Assembly: GCF_001719165.1 (NCBI RefSeq)
Contig: NZ_CP017057.1
Coordinates: 2,108,001-2,172,000, forward strand
Source of the DNA: Erythrobacter litoralis
GTDB taxonomy: Bacteria > Pseudomonadota > Alphaproteobacteria > Sphingomonadales > Sphingomonadaceae
Reading direction: 5' to 3'
Length of the DNA stretch: 64,000 nt
Under the pieces are notes generated by a model. It was not told the DNA's origin. It did not search any database and worked only from the letters and a program-made list of their open reading frames with translations. A program made the position numbers and the translations under genes. Shown piece after piece: positions 25,141 through 34,584 of the stretch; within the stretch, counting starts at the first letter, position 1; every line of letters starts with the position of its first letter.

Positions 25141-25192
25141 CGCCCACCATGGTTAGCCGAGGCGCGCCGCCCCGCGACAGGCCGCCGGGCAC

Positions 25193-25209
25193 TGTCCGCC
25201 CATCGGATA
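25193..25209. promoter_or_regulatory. Cluster operator, copy 4
   Basis: TGTCCGCCCATCGGATA, a perfect match to TRTCCG-N5-CGRAYA. It lies 53 bases from the oxidase start and 51 bases from the MFS start. Confidence 0.75.
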
Positions 25210-25259
25210 AGTCGGCGCATCTTTGTGCGCACTGCCCGCGCTGCGCTACGCCCGGCGCC

Positions 25260-26660
25260 ATGTCCGACGCGGCCGCACGCCCCTCTGCCCTCCCCACGAG
25301 CGCCAGCGCGCCCGATGCGCTCGATCAGGGCGGCAAGACGCCGCCCCTGCCCTCGCTCCAACGCGCGTGGAGCGTCGTCGCGATCCTCTCGCTCGCCGCG
25401 ATCGTCAGTTATATCGACCGCCAGGTGCTCAACCTGCTGGTGGAGCCGATCAAGGCCGATCTCGGCCTCAGCGATGTCGAGATCAGCGTGCTGCAGGGCT
25501 TCTCCTTTGCGCTGCTCTATGCAGTGCTGGCGATCCCACTCGCATGGGTGGCCGATCGGTCGAATCGCAAATGGGTGATCCTGGGCGGCCTCGTGTGCTG
25601 GTCGGGCGCGACTTTCATGAGCGGGTTCGCCTCCGGCTTTGCCATCCTGTTCGTCGCCCGCATGCTCATCGGCATCGGCGAGGCGACCTTGAGCCCGGCC
25701 GGATTTTCGATGATCACCGACTATTTCCGCAAGGCCCGCCTGCCAGCCGCGCTCAGCGTATTCACCGGGTCGGGCTTCATCGGTTCCGGCCTTGCGCTGG
25801 TCATCGGCGGGGCGCTCTATGCCGCGCTCGAGGCGGCGGGGCCGGTCACGACGGCGCTGGGCACGTTCCAGCCGTGGCAGATGACCTTCTTCGGCATCGC
25901 CATGCTGAGCGTGCCGCTCTTCGTCCTCATCGTGCTGTTCGTACGCGAGCCCGCGCGCCAGCCCGACGCGCTCGCGCCCGCCGCAGGCGAGGAGCCTTCG
26001 CCGTTCGAGATCCTCGGCTTTCTCACCGCCCACGCCCGGGTCTATTTCCCGCTCTTCTTCGGTTTTTCCTGCTTTGCCGCGGCGCAGTTCGGCGTTGGGG
26101 CGTGGGCGCCGAGTTTCTTCATACGCAGCCACGGCTGGACCCAGCTCGAAGTCGGCCAGGCGCTCGGCCCCGTCGTCATGGCGACCGGGCCGCTCGGGGT
26201 CATCGCGGGCGGGTTCCTGGCCGAACGGCTGTTGCTGCGCGGAGTGCGCGATGCGACGCTAAAACTGTCGATGGCGGCGATCGTGGTCGCCCTGCCTTTT
26301 GCCGCCGCCTTTCCGCTGGTCGAGGGCGGCGGGCTTGCGCTCGCTCTGCTCGCCGCGGTGCTCGCTTTCGGAACCGTCCCGTTCGGCGCGGGTGTCGCGA
26401 CCTTCCCGCTCATCACCCCCAACCGCATGCGCGCGCAGGTGATCGCGGTCTACCTGCTGGTCGCCAACCTGCTCGGCTATTCGGCCGGGCCGATCCTCGT
26501 CGCGTGGCTGACCGATGCCGTGTTCGCGGACCCTGCCGCGATCAATCTCAGCCTCGCCATCGCCGCGCCCGCCGTCATGGCGGCAGGTCTCGTCCTGATC
26601 GCCGCCGCGCTCGGCCCCTATCGCCTCATGCTCGAAGCCGCTGAAAACCCGGAGAACTGA
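25260..26660 (+). CDS. MFS transporter
   Basis: A 466-residue major facilitator with about twelve membrane segments beginning near residue 37 (VVAILSLAAIVSYIDRQVLN). The DRQ(V)LNLL motif in helix 1 and the loop 2-3 motif WVADRSNRKWVI (variant of G-x-x-x-D-R-x-x-R-R) resemble the spinster-like/anion-cation symporter carriers common in sphingomonad catabolic clusters. It probably imports an organic acid or aromatic substrate. The start is the ATG at 25260, the first after the operator. It leads a five-gene unit (transporter, ALDH, hydrolase, cupin, cyclodeaminase homologue). Confidence 0.87.
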   Translation: MSDAAARPSALPTSASAPDALDQGGKTPPLPSLQRAWSVVAILSLAAIVSYIDRQVLNLLVEPIKADLGLSDVEISVLQGFSFALLYAVLAIPLAWVADRSNRKWVILGGLVCWSGATFMSGFASGFAILFVARMLIGIGEATLSPAGFSMITDYFRKARLPAALSVFTGSGFIGSGLALVIGGALYAALEAAGPVTTALGTFQPWQMTFFGIAMLSVPLFVLIVLFVREPARQPDALAPAAGEEPSPFEILGFLTAHARVYFPLFFGFSCFAAAQFGVGAWAPSFFIRSHGWTQLEVGQALGPVVMATGPLGVIAGGFLAERLLLRGVRDATLKLSMAAIVVALPFAAAFPLVEGGGLALALLAAVLAFGTVPFGAGVATFPLITPNRMRAQVIAVYLLVANLLGYSAGPILVAWLTDAVFADPAAINLSLAIAAPAVMAAGLVLIAAALGPYRLMLEAAENPEN

Positions 26661-26663
26661 TTC

Positions 26664-28154
26664 ATGGCCGTGATCGACCTTGCCCCCGAAACCCGCTCCT
26701 TCATCGGCGGCGACAAGAAAATGCTGATCGGCGGCGACTGGGTCGATCCGTCGCAGGATTCCGCGATCCCCGTCATCAACCCGGCCGACGGCGAAAGCCT
26801 CGCGCGGATCGGGGACGCCGCCGAGGCCGACGTGGACCGCGCGGTGAAAGCCGCCCGCCGCGCCTTCGACGAGGGACCATGGCCGGACATGAAGCCGGGC
26901 GAGCGGGCGCTGCTCATGAACCGCATCGCCAGCGCTCTCGAAGCCCATGCCGAACAGCTCGCCCAGCTCGAAACGCTCGACAACGGCAAGCCTATCAATT
27001 TCGCGCGCATGGACGTGGCGGCGGCGATCGGGGCGATCCGCTATTACGCGGGCTGGGCGGACAAGATCCACGGCAGCACGCATTCGATCGGCATGCCGGG
27101 CGAGCATCACGTCTACACGATCAAGGAACCGGTCGGCGTCGCCGCGCTGATCGTGCCGTGGAACTATCCGCTCGTCATGGCCGCGATGAAACTCGGCCCC
27201 TGCCTTGCCGCCGGCTGCACCGCCGTGCTCAAGCCCGCGGAGGACACCTCGCTCACCGCGCTGCGCCTTGGCGAGATCATGCTGGAGGCCGGGCTTCCCG
27301 AAGGCGTGCTCAACATCGTCACCGGATATGGCCACACGGTCGGCAATGCGCTGATCCACCATCCCGGCGTGGACAAGATCGCCTTCACCGGATCGACCGC
27401 GACAGGCAAGGTGATCGCCCACGCCGCGGCCGAGGGGCTGAAGAAGGTCAGCCTCGAACTCGGCGGCAAGTCGCCCAATATCATCATGCCCGACGCCGAT
27501 CTCGAAGCCGCGATTCCGGCAAGCGCGCTCGGCATCTTCTACAACAGCGGGCAGACCTGCACCGCGCCTTCGCGCCTCTATGTCCACGAGGACGTCGCGG
27601 ACGACGTGATCAAGGGCATCGCCGAATTCGGAAAGACCATGAAGATCGCACCCGGCATGGATGAAGAAAGCATGATCGGGCCGCTTGTCAGCCAGAAGCA
27701 GTTCGACCGGGTGACCAGCTATGTCCAGCAGGGCGAGGCCGAGGGCGCCGAGATCGTCAGCGGCGGCAGGCGGCATGGCAATACGGGCTATTTTCTGGAG
27801 CCCACGGTGATCGCGAAGACCACCAACGACATGACCGTGGTGCGCGAGGAGATCTTCGGACCCGTCCTGGTCACGCAGACGTTCAAGAGCGAGGAGGAGG
27901 CGATCGCGCTCGCCAATGACAACGCCTATGGCCTTGCCGGCTGCGTGTGGACGCGCGACATCACCACCGCGCACACCATGGCGAAGAAGGTCAAGGCCGG
28001 GATCATCGGGCTGAACACCGCGATGGGCGCCGACTGGGACGTGCCGCTGGGCGGGTACAAGCAATCGGGCATCGGGCGCGAGAACAGCCGCGACGGGCTC
28101 GAACTCTACCTCAACACGAAATCGGTCTTCGCCCAGCTCAAATCGGCATGGTGA
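26664..28154 (+). CDS. NAD-dependent aldehyde dehydrogenase (betaine-aldehyde type)
   Basis: A 496-residue ALDH. General base Glu in LELGGKSPNI, catalytic Cys in NSGQTCTAPSRL, cofactor loop FTGSTATGK and the C-terminal PLGGYKQSGIGRENS are all present. By eye it is close to the ALDH at 52679 (shared LKPAEDTSLTA and VDKIAFTGSTATG) and more distant from that at 10152. It follows the MFS gene by three bases, and its stop overlaps the start of the hydrolase. It oxidises a pathway aldehyde; the specific substrate is unknown. Confidence 0.9.
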   Translation: MAVIDLAPETRSFIGGDKKMLIGGDWVDPSQDSAIPVINPADGESLARIGDAAEADVDRAVKAARRAFDEGPWPDMKPGERALLMNRIASALEAHAEQLAQLETLDNGKPINFARMDVAAAIGAIRYYAGWADKIHGSTHSIGMPGEHHVYTIKEPVGVAALIVPWNYPLVMAAMKLGPCLAAGCTAVLKPAEDTSLTALRLGEIMLEAGLPEGVLNIVTGYGHTVGNALIHHPGVDKIAFTGSTATGKVIAHAAAEGLKKVSLELGGKSPNIIMPDADLEAAIPASALGIFYNSGQTCTAPSRLYVHEDVADDVIKGIAEFGKTMKIAPGMDEESMIGPLVSQKQFDRVTSYVQQGEAEGAEIVSGGRRHGNTGYFLEPTVIAKTTNDMTVVREEIFGPVLVTQTFKSEEEAIALANDNAYGLAGCVWTRDITTAHTMAKKVKAGIIGLNTAMGADWDVPLGGYKQSGIGRENSRDGLELYLNTKSVFAQLKSAW

Positions 28155-28957
28155 CCGCTTCGACCGAAACGCGCCGCGTCGATATCGGCGACGCGGAAAT
28201 CCACGTGGAGATCACCGGCAGCGGCCCGCCGGTCCTGCTTGTCGCCGGGCTGGGCGGTCGCGGCGCGTTCTGGTCCGAGCAGGTCGCTGCCTTTGCCGAT
28301 CACTTCACGGTGATCACCTTCGACCATCGCGGCTGCGGCGCATCGACGCCGGACAAGGTCGTCTACGGCGCCGAGCACATGGCGAACGACGTGCTCGCGC
28401 TGATGGACGCGATGGACCTCGAAAAGGTGCGGCTGGTCGGCCATTCGACCGGCGGGGCGATCGGGCAGCATATCGCACTCTCGCATCCCGAGCGGCTCGA
28501 GCAATTGGTGCTGTCGTGCAGCTGGGCGGGGCCGGACACCTATCTGACCGAACTGTTCCGCACCCGGCGAGAAATCCTCATCTCCTGCGGCCCGCTCGCC
28601 TACCTGACGACGGGCACATACCTCGCCATGCCGAGCCGCTATCTCCAGCCGCAGATGAAAAGCGCGCGCGCCTTCATGGAGGAACGCCTCGCCGCTTTCC
28701 CCGGGCTGGAGGTCGAACTGTCGCGCATCAACGCGGTCTATACGCACGACCTCAGAAGCCGCGTGCACGACATCGCCGTGCCGACTTTCTGCATCGGGGC
28801 GATGGACGACCAGATAACCCCGCCCGGCTTCACCAGCGAACTCGCCCGGCTGATCCCGCACGCAAAGGAACACCTGCTGGATCACGGCGGCCATTTCTGC
28901 CCGCGCGTCGTCACCGAGGTGTATAACGAGGCCGTGCTTTCATTCCTGCAAGGTTGA
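28148..28957 (+). CDS. Alpha/beta hydrolase
   Basis: A 269-residue alpha/beta-hydrolase, close in layout to RutD and 3-oxoadipate enol-lactonase. The nucleophile elbow is GHSTGG, the oxyanion region VAGLGGRGAFW, the acid Asp lies in GAMDDQITPP and the catalytic His in DHGGHFCP. There is no signal peptide. It starts at ATG 28148, overlapping the ALDH stop by seven bases; a GTG three bases later would give a GTGA overlap instead. It may cleave a C-C bond, an enol-lactone or a carbamate-like intermediate. Confidence 0.85.
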   Translation: MVTASTETRRVDIGDAEIHVEITGSGPPVLLVAGLGGRGAFWSEQVAAFADHFTVITFDHRGCGASTPDKVVYGAEHMANDVLALMDAMDLEKVRLVGHSTGGAIGQHIALSHPERLEQLVLSCSWAGPDTYLTELFRTRREILISCGPLAYLTTGTYLAMPSRYLQPQMKSARAFMEERLAAFPGLEVELSRINAVYTHDLRSRVHDIAVPTFCIGAMDDQITPPGFTSELARLIPHAKEHLLDHGGHFCPRVVTEVYNEAVLSFLQG

Positions 28958-28970
28958 GGAGGAGGACCCC

Positions 28971-29498
28971 ATGGCCACCGAACCCGATCCGCACCCGCCC
29001 ATCGGCCACATCACGAAAGGCCGCTCGGTCATCGTCGGCCCCGACGAAGGCCGTTCGCTGTGGCAGCCGATGCCGAGCCGGGGCTATGTCGATGTCAATC
29101 TCACCCCTGACAACATGCCCTACGACACGTTTTCGTCGGGCATCCAGGTCATGCCTCCGGGCGGCATGGTGCGCGAACACGGGCACAGGCAGAACCACGA
29201 ACTCGTCTTCGTCTACGAAGGCACGGGCGAGGTCGATATCGACGGCGAGGTGACCGAGTTCGGCCCCGGCACGACGATCCTGTTTGCACGCAACTGCACC
29301 CACTGGATCAAGAATACGGGCGATACCGACATGAAGATGTTCTGGGTGTTCTTCCCGCCGGGGCTGGAGGACTGGTTCTATGCCATCGGCCGCGAGCGCA
29401 CTCCTGGCGAGGACATGCCCGAACCGTTCGACCGGCCCGACAACGTCGAGGAAGTGATGGCGAAGATGCGCTTCCTTCCACCGCGTTCGCAGGGATAG
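28971..29498 (+). CDS. Cupin-domain protein
   Basis: A 175-residue single-domain cupin. Motif 1 is REHGHRQNHELVFVYEGTGE (H-x-H...E metal ligands) and motif 2 contains GPGTTILFARNCTHWIKN with the last His. Such proteins are either metal-dependent dioxygenases or isomerases, or binding proteins. It has no signal peptide. The gene follows the hydrolase by 13 bases with an AGGAGGA ribosome binding site and precedes the cyclodeaminase homologue by three bases. A small dioxygenase or isomerase role is plausible. Confidence 0.8.
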   Translation: MATEPDPHPPIGHITKGRSVIVGPDEGRSLWQPMPSRGYVDVNLTPDNMPYDTFSSGIQVMPPGGMVREHGHRQNHELVFVYEGTGEVDIDGEVTEFGPGTTILFARNCTHWIKNTGDTDMKMFWVFFPPGLEDWFYAIGRERTPGEDMPEPFDRPDNVEEVMAKMRFLPPRSQG

Positions 29499-29501
29499 GC
29501 C

Positions 29502-30500
29502 ATGCGCATCATCCCGCAATCCGAGGTCGAGAGGCTGCTGCCGGTCGGCCCCTGTGTCGAAGTGATGCGCGAGGCGATGATCCGCGTCTCGCGCCGCGAC
29601 GTATCGCTCCCCATCCGCCAGTTCATGCCCGTGCCAGGCGTCGCCGGAAAGCTCGCGCTGATGCCCGGTTCGCTCGGCACCGCTGGCGAGGCTGAGGATG
29701 CGAGCTTCGGGATCAAGCTCGTGTGCAAATACGAACGCCCTCACGGCGATCCGCTCGGCACGCATGTCGGCATGGTGATGCTGTTCGACAGCGCGAAGGG
29801 CGTGCCACTCGCCATGGTCGAAGGGTCATCGCTCACCGCGATCCGCACCTCGGCAGCAAGCGCGCTGGCGACCGACCTCCTCGCGCGCAAGGAGGCGAAG
29901 GTGCTTGCGATCATCGGCAATGGCGAACAGGCGATGCGCCACATCGCCGCGATGCAGGCGGTGCGCGCAATCGAGAGCGTGCGCGTCTGGGGGCGCGATG
30001 CGGGCCGCGCGGCGGCGTTCGCGAAGGAAGCAGGCCAGCGCTTCGCCCTGCCGGTCGAAACCGCGCCCAGCGTCGCGCAGGCCGTCGCGGGCGCGGACAT
30101 CGTATGCACCACGACCTCGGCGAAGGAGCCGGTTCTTGCCGGAACCGATCTCGAACCGGGCCAGCATATCAACCTCGTCGGCTCGGCCATTCCCACCACC
30201 GCCGAAATCGACACGGACGCGGTCAAGCGGACGCGCTTCTATGTCGATTACCGCGATGCGGCGATGGCGGCGGCGGGCGAATTGCTCGGCGCGATTCGCG
30301 CGGGGGCCGTCAGCGAGGCCCACATCCTGGCCGAGATCGGCGAAGTGGCCGAGGACCCCGCACTCGGCCGGACATCGCCTGCCGATATCACCTGCTACAA
30401 ATCCCTCGGCGTCGCCGCGCAGGATCTCGCCGCCGCCCATGAGGTGTGGCGCATGGCCGAAGCCGAAGGGGCCGGGACCATCGTCGACCTGCTCGCTTGA
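29502..30500 (+). CDS. Ornithine cyclodeaminase / mu-crystallin family protein
   Basis: A 332-residue NAD(P)-binding protein. It has the family blocks GIKLVCKYERP, SLTAIRTSAASALATDLLARK, IGNGEQAMRHIAA (Rossmann loop) and a conserved HINLVGSAIPTTAEID. Family members include ornithine cyclodeaminase, ketimine reductase and alanine dehydrogenase, so a reaction on an imine or amino acid is expected. With methylaspartate lyase it is the second nitrogen-handling enzyme of the cluster. It is the last gene of the unit and is followed by a strong terminator. Confidence 0.85.
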   Translation: MRIIPQSEVERLLPVGPCVEVMREAMIRVSRRDVSLPIRQFMPVPGVAGKLALMPGSLGTAGEAEDASFGIKLVCKYERPHGDPLGTHVGMVMLFDSAKGVPLAMVEGSSLTAIRTSAASALATDLLARKEAKVLAIIGNGEQAMRHIAAMQAVRAIESVRVWGRDAGRAAAFAKEAGQRFALPVETAPSVAQAVAGADIVCTTTSAKEPVLAGTDLEPGQHINLVGSAIPTTAEIDTDAVKRTRFYVDYRDAAMAAAGELLGAIRAGAVSEAHILAEIGEVAEDPALGRTSPADITCYKSLGVAAQDLAAAHEVWRMAEAEGAGTIVDLLA

Positions 30501-30515
30501 GAGCGCAGCAAAAGA

Positions 30516-30549
30516 AAGGGGCGGCATCGATCCCCTGATGCCGCCCCTT
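30516..30549. terminator. Bidirectional terminator
   Basis: A perfect 13-bp stem (AAGGGGCGGCATC / GATGCCGCCCCTT) with an eight-base loop, located between the stop codons of two convergent units. The AA/TT edges serve as short U-tracts in either direction. Confidence 0.75.
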
Positions 30550-30572
30550 CTCGCGTCGGGCCCTTACGGGCG

Positions 30573-32984
30573 TCAGAAGTCCGCCGTCACCGTCGCCCCG
30601 AAGGTCCGGCGTTCGCCGAAGAACTGGCCGAACGTGTTGCCGAAGGGCAGTACCACGATGAAGGCGTTCGAGGTGTAGGTCTCGTCGAGCAGGTTGCGCG
30701 CCCATACGCGGATCGAATAACGATCGTCGAAGGTCAGGCCCGCGCTCGCATTGACGAGGAAGCGATCGGGGATGATCGAGACATTCGCGCTGTCGCCGAA
30801 GAACTCGCTCTGCCAGCTCGCATCGCCGCGCAGGAAATAGCTGTTCCCGCCGCCCAGTTCGCCGTCCCACTGCGCCCCGAAAGAGGCCTGGGTCGGCGGC
30901 GTGCGTTCGACTTCGTTCCCGCCGATGTCGCCGTTGGCATTGCAAACCACGTTGTCGCAGGGAACGTTCACGCCCGGCGTGCCGCGGCTGAAACGGCTGT
31001 CGACCGTACCGTCGCCATAGGTCGCCTCGGTGTGGCTGAAGGTCGCATCGAGGCTGAAATTGTCGCTCGCCTGCCAGCGCGTCGCGAGCTCGATCCCGTA
31101 GACTTCCGCATCGCCCAGATTGACCGTGATGTTTGGCACGTTGGGATTGGTAGGATCGGCCGGATCCTCGTCCGCGGCGTTGATCTGTATGTCCTGCCAG
31201 TCGGTGTAGAAGAGCGAGGCGTTGAAGATCAGGTCGCCATTGAGGAACGCGCTCTTGATGCCCGCTTCGTAGGTCCAGTTGGTTTCCGGGCCGAAGGTGC
31301 GGTCCTCGATGTTGCGCGCGGTCACGTTGAAGCCGCCCGCCTTGGCACCGCGCGCGGCGGTAGCGAACAGCATGACGTCGGGATTGAATTCATATTCGAC
31401 GGTAAAGCGCGGGGTGAACTCGTCGAATGTCTCGTTCAGCGTCGCCTCGCGGCGATTGTCGATCGCGGTGATCTCGGTTTCCGAATAACGCGTCTCCGCG
31501 CCCAGCGTCAGCCGTCCGTCGGCCGAGGTCCAGTAGAGTTCGCCGAAAACCGAGACGACTTCGGTGCGGGTGTTCTCGTCCGCCAGCAGGATGTTGAACG
31601 GGCCGGCCGGGTTGAGGTTTGGCACGGGCGTGCCGTTGAGCGGCTGGAAATTGTTCGCATCGGTGATCGGCTGGAGGTTGATGCTCGCAAAGCGGTTCGT
31701 GTCCGTCCCGTCCGAGATGAACCCGCCGACCGAGGCCCTGATCTGGCTGTTGTCGAAAGTCAGCCGCGCCTCGTGCGTGTCATAGTCGATGCCGCCGACC
31801 GGGGTCTGCTGGAAATTGCAGAGCGGGCCGACGATGTTGACCACCGTGCCGCAATTGATCGGATCGGGTTCCCCGCTGGTGCCGATGTTCACATCGCCGT
31901 TCACGTTGCCGAAGATGTAGTTGAACGTCAGGCTGTCCGTGATCTCGGCATCCACCTCGGCCCGGAAAATGCCGGTCTGCGACTGGTTGGCGAAGCTGCG
32001 CGGGTCGACCAGGACGGAATCGGCCGGTCCGGGAAATTCGCCGCGCAGGAGCGGGAAATTCCCGAACCGCAGCGCGCCGGCATTGGTGATCGGCGTCAGG
32101 TCGAGGCTCTGTTCGGGATCGAGAATGCCGCCCGTCGAGTCCGCGAAATAGCGCGAGGCGCGCGCTTCCTGGCTGACGTCGAAATAATTGTAGGAGGCAT
32201 TGAGCCTGATGCCCGGAGCGATTTCCGCCGCCGCGCTGATCGAAAGCGCCTCGTTCTCCCACCCGCCGACATTGCCGGTGGTGCTGGGCCCGTCGGCGTT
32301 GAGGGTGTCGGCGAAGGGATGGGCGTTGTTCCACGTCCCGTCGAAGCTCGAATAATTGTAGCTCGCCGCGAGCGCAAAATTGTCGACCGGCGAGAAATTG
32401 AGGAAGATGCCGCCGTCATAGCGTTCGTCCGAACCGATCGTGGCGGTCAGTTCGCCCTCGATCTCGCCCGTCAGTTCGGCCTTTTTCGGGATGTAGTTGA
32501 TCGCGCCCGAAAAGGCGTTTCGCCCGTAGCGCGCGCTTTGCGGACCCTTGACGATCTCGATCCGGCTCAGATTGACAGTGCCGATATCGACCGCCCAGGA
32601 CCGGGGCATGTAGATCCCGTCGAAGAAGGTCGAGACGTTCGATTCAAGCGCGGTCACGCGGGTCGTCGCCTGCCCGCGGATGACCGGCTGGGCGAAACCG
32701 CCGGAGAAATCCTCGAAACTGAAACCGGGCGTGAAGCGCGCCACATCGTCGAGTTCCTGCAGGCCGCGCCGGTCGATGTCCTCTTCGCCGAAAGCGGTGA
32801 TCGCGATCGGCACGTCCTGGATGTCCTCGGCCCGGCTGCGGGCGGTGACGATGATCGTGTTCGAGGCACGGGCGGTTTCGGCTTCGGCCTCCTCGTTGTC
32901 CTGCGCGAAGACAGCCGGCGGCGCCGCGAGCGCAAGGCTCGCCGCGATTGCACCGATGCTTGTCCCTTGTGTGAAGCGGCCCAT
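30573..32984 (-). CDS. TonB-dependent outer-membrane receptor 1
   Basis: An 803-residue outer-membrane receptor. A signal peptide (to about residue 27, ending PAVFAQ) is followed by a TonB box (NTIIVTA), the plug domain with VPIAITAF, PVIRGQATTR and RIEIVKGPQSARYGRNAFSG, a long beta-barrel and a terminal Phe after ATVTA. It belongs to the sphingomonad catabolic-receptor type rather than siderophore receptors, because no siderophore genes are near. The gene is a single-gene unit opposite a secreted hydrolase, with one operator between them. It most likely imports the large substrate of the cluster. Confidence 0.9.
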   Translation of the reverse strand: MGRFTQGTSIGAIAASLALAAPPAVFAQDNEEAEAETARASNTIIVTARSRAEDIQDVPIAITAFGEEDIDRRGLQELDDVARFTPGFSFEDFSGGFAQPVIRGQATTRVTALESNVSTFFDGIYMPRSWAVDIGTVNLSRIEIVKGPQSARYGRNAFSGAINYIPKKAELTGEIEGELTATIGSDERYDGGIFLNFSPVDNFALAASYNYSSFDGTWNNAHPFADTLNADGPSTTGNVGGWENEALSISAAAEIAPGIRLNASYNYFDVSQEARASRYFADSTGGILDPEQSLDLTPITNAGALRFGNFPLLRGEFPGPADSVLVDPRSFANQSQTGIFRAEVDAEITDSLTFNYIFGNVNGDVNIGTSGEPDPINCGTVVNIVGPLCNFQQTPVGGIDYDTHEARLTFDNSQIRASVGGFISDGTDTNRFASINLQPITDANNFQPLNGTPVPNLNPAGPFNILLADENTRTEVVSVFGELYWTSADGRLTLGAETRYSETEITAIDNRREATLNETFDEFTPRFTVEYEFNPDVMLFATAARGAKAGGFNVTARNIEDRTFGPETNWTYEAGIKSAFLNGDLIFNASLFYTDWQDIQINAADEDPADPTNPNVPNITVNLGDAEVYGIELATRWQASDNFSLDATFSHTEATYGDGTVDSRFSRGTPGVNVPCDNVVCNANGDIGGNEVERTPPTQASFGAQWDGELGGGNSYFLRGDASWQSEFFGDSANVSIIPDRFLVNASAGLTFDDRYSIRVWARNLLDETYTSNAFIVVLPFGNTFGQFFGERRTFGATVTADF

Positions 32985-33076
32985 AGGATATTTCCCCCGT
33001 CTTGTAGAGTTTGGAGCGACACCGGATCCGGAGATGGGGTTTGCCGCAACAATATGTCGCGGCGATGCGTTGAAAC

Positions 33077-33093
33077 TCTCCGACTGGCGGTCA
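33077..33093. promoter_or_regulatory. Cluster operator, copy 5
   Basis: TCTCCGACTGGCGGTCA, a slightly degenerate match to TRTCCG-N5-CGRAYA. It lies 93 bases from the receptor start and 78 bases from the hydrolase start. Confidence 0.65.
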
Positions 33094-33170
33094 AATGAGG
33101 GTCATGGACCTGAAGGACGCCAAGGCTCGTCTAGGTTTCGCGGATTGCACGAGGGTATTAGCACCACGCC

Positions 33171-34568
33171 ATGAACCACGCGTCGCTTCGCACCATCCAA
33201 CGATCCCGCCTCATCTGCATGATGGCGACCGCTGCCGGCATCGCGCTCGCCGCCGCCGCAGGTGTGGCCGCGCAGGACACCGACGGCGGGGAAAGCGGGG
33301 CGCAGGATCTCGCCGCGCCCGCCCCCGCTCCTGCCGCCATCGCAGCCGCGGACAGCCGCACGGCCTATCCTGCCGAGGACGAGGCGGTTTACCTCGCACG
33401 CTTCAACCAGCTGCTCGAAGCCGCGCGCACGGGCGCCGGGCTTGCTTCCTATGACCCGCTCGAGCCCGTCGCGGGTGCGGATCATGCGGCGCCCCTGCCG
33501 GTGGCCGACGCGCCCGGTCTTTCGGCGGAAGCGCTCGCCGAAGCGCAAGCCTATGCGGCAGCGCGCAATTCCAATGCCTTCATCATCGTCAAGGACGGCA
33601 CGATCCGGCATGAAAGCTATTTCGGCGAAACGACCCTCGAGACGCCGGTCGTCTCGCGCTCGCTCGCCAAGCCGGTGACCGCGCTGCTTGTCGGGCGGGC
33701 GATACGGCAGGGGCACATCGAATCGCTCGACCAGCCGGTCGCCGATTTCCTGACCGAATGGCAGGGCGATCCCGCGCGCGAGAAGATCCTCGTGCGGCAC
33801 CTGCTCGACATGCGTACCGGCCTACTGCCGCAGGGTTTCTCGCGCGAGCCGGAGGACATTCTCAACCGCGCCTATCTCCACCCGCGCCATGACGAGGTGA
33901 TCATCAACGATTACCCCGTCACCCACGAGGCGGGCACGCGCTACGAATATTCCAACGCCAATTCCGAACTCGTCGCCCCCGTCATCGAACGCGCGACCGG
34001 CATGCGCTACGGCAAATACCTGACCGAAGCGCTGCTCGAGCCGATCGGGGCGATGGGCGGCGATATCTGGGTCAACCGCGAAGGCGGCACCGCGCATTCG
34101 GGCTGCTGCCTGCTGCTCCCGGCGCAAAGCTGGGTGCGCATGGCAATGCTGGTGATGGCGGACGGCGTGTGGGAGGGCGAGCGCCTGCTTCCCGAAGGTT
34201 ACGCGCAGGCCATGCGCACCGCCACCGCCGAAAACCCGCATTACGGCATGGGCGTGTGGGTCGCCGGTCCCTATGTGGCAGAGCGCGGCTTCGCCCATCC
34301 CAGCGTTCCCTATGGAAAGGTCGCGCACCGCGAGCCCTATCTCGACAAGGACCTCGTCCTGTTCGACGGCAATGCCAACCAGGTGGTCTACATGATCCCC
34401 TCGCAGGACATGATCGTGCTGCGAACCGGCGATGCGCCGCCCAGGGACGCGCCGTGGGACAACACCGTGATCCCCAACCTCCTGATCCGCGACGCCGCGG
34501 CGCAGGCGGGCGAGACGCTGCCCGAACCGCAGCCGCACCCACAACCTGAACCGCAGTCGCAACAATGA
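33171..34568 (+). CDS. Secreted serine hydrolase, beta-lactamase/PBP fold (1)
   Basis: A 465-residue exported hydrolase of the class C beta-lactamase/esterase family. A signal peptide ends near AAAAGVAAQ. The nucleophile motif S-x-x-K is S164-L-A-K167, and the Y-x-N motif is Y260-S-N262. A third motif of the H-S-G type occurs in GGTAHSGCC. The tail is Pro/Gln-rich (PQPHPQPEP). The family includes esterases and D-peptidases such as the microcystin enzyme MlrB. It lies beside a TonB receptor and before a GPH carrier, consistent with periplasmic hydrolysis of an ester or amide in the imported compound. Confidence 0.85.
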   Translation: MNHASLRTIQRSRLICMMATAAGIALAAAAGVAAQDTDGGESGAQDLAAPAPAPAAIAAADSRTAYPAEDEAVYLARFNQLLEAARTGAGLASYDPLEPVAGADHAAPLPVADAPGLSAEALAEAQAYAAARNSNAFIIVKDGTIRHESYFGETTLETPVVSRSLAKPVTALLVGRAIRQGHIESLDQPVADFLTEWQGDPAREKILVRHLLDMRTGLLPQGFSREPEDILNRAYLHPRHDEVIINDYPVTHEAGTRYEYSNANSELVAPVIERATGMRYGKYLTEALLEPIGAMGGDIWVNREGGTAHSGCCLLLPAQSWVRMAMLVMADGVWEGERLLPEGYAQAMRTATAENPHYGMGVWVAGPYVAERGFAHPSVPYGKVAHREPYLDKDLVLFDGNANQVVYMIPSQDMIVLRTGDAPPRDAPWDNTVIPNLLIRDAAAQAGETLPEPQPHPQPEPQSQQ

Positions 34569-34584
34569 GCGCAAGGACCCGCTG

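Noticed and set aside
33095..33454. Short plus-strand frame before the secreted hydrolase
   Set aside because: It runs out of frame through the hydrolase, is Arg/Pro-rich as expected for shadow translation, and has no ribosome binding site.
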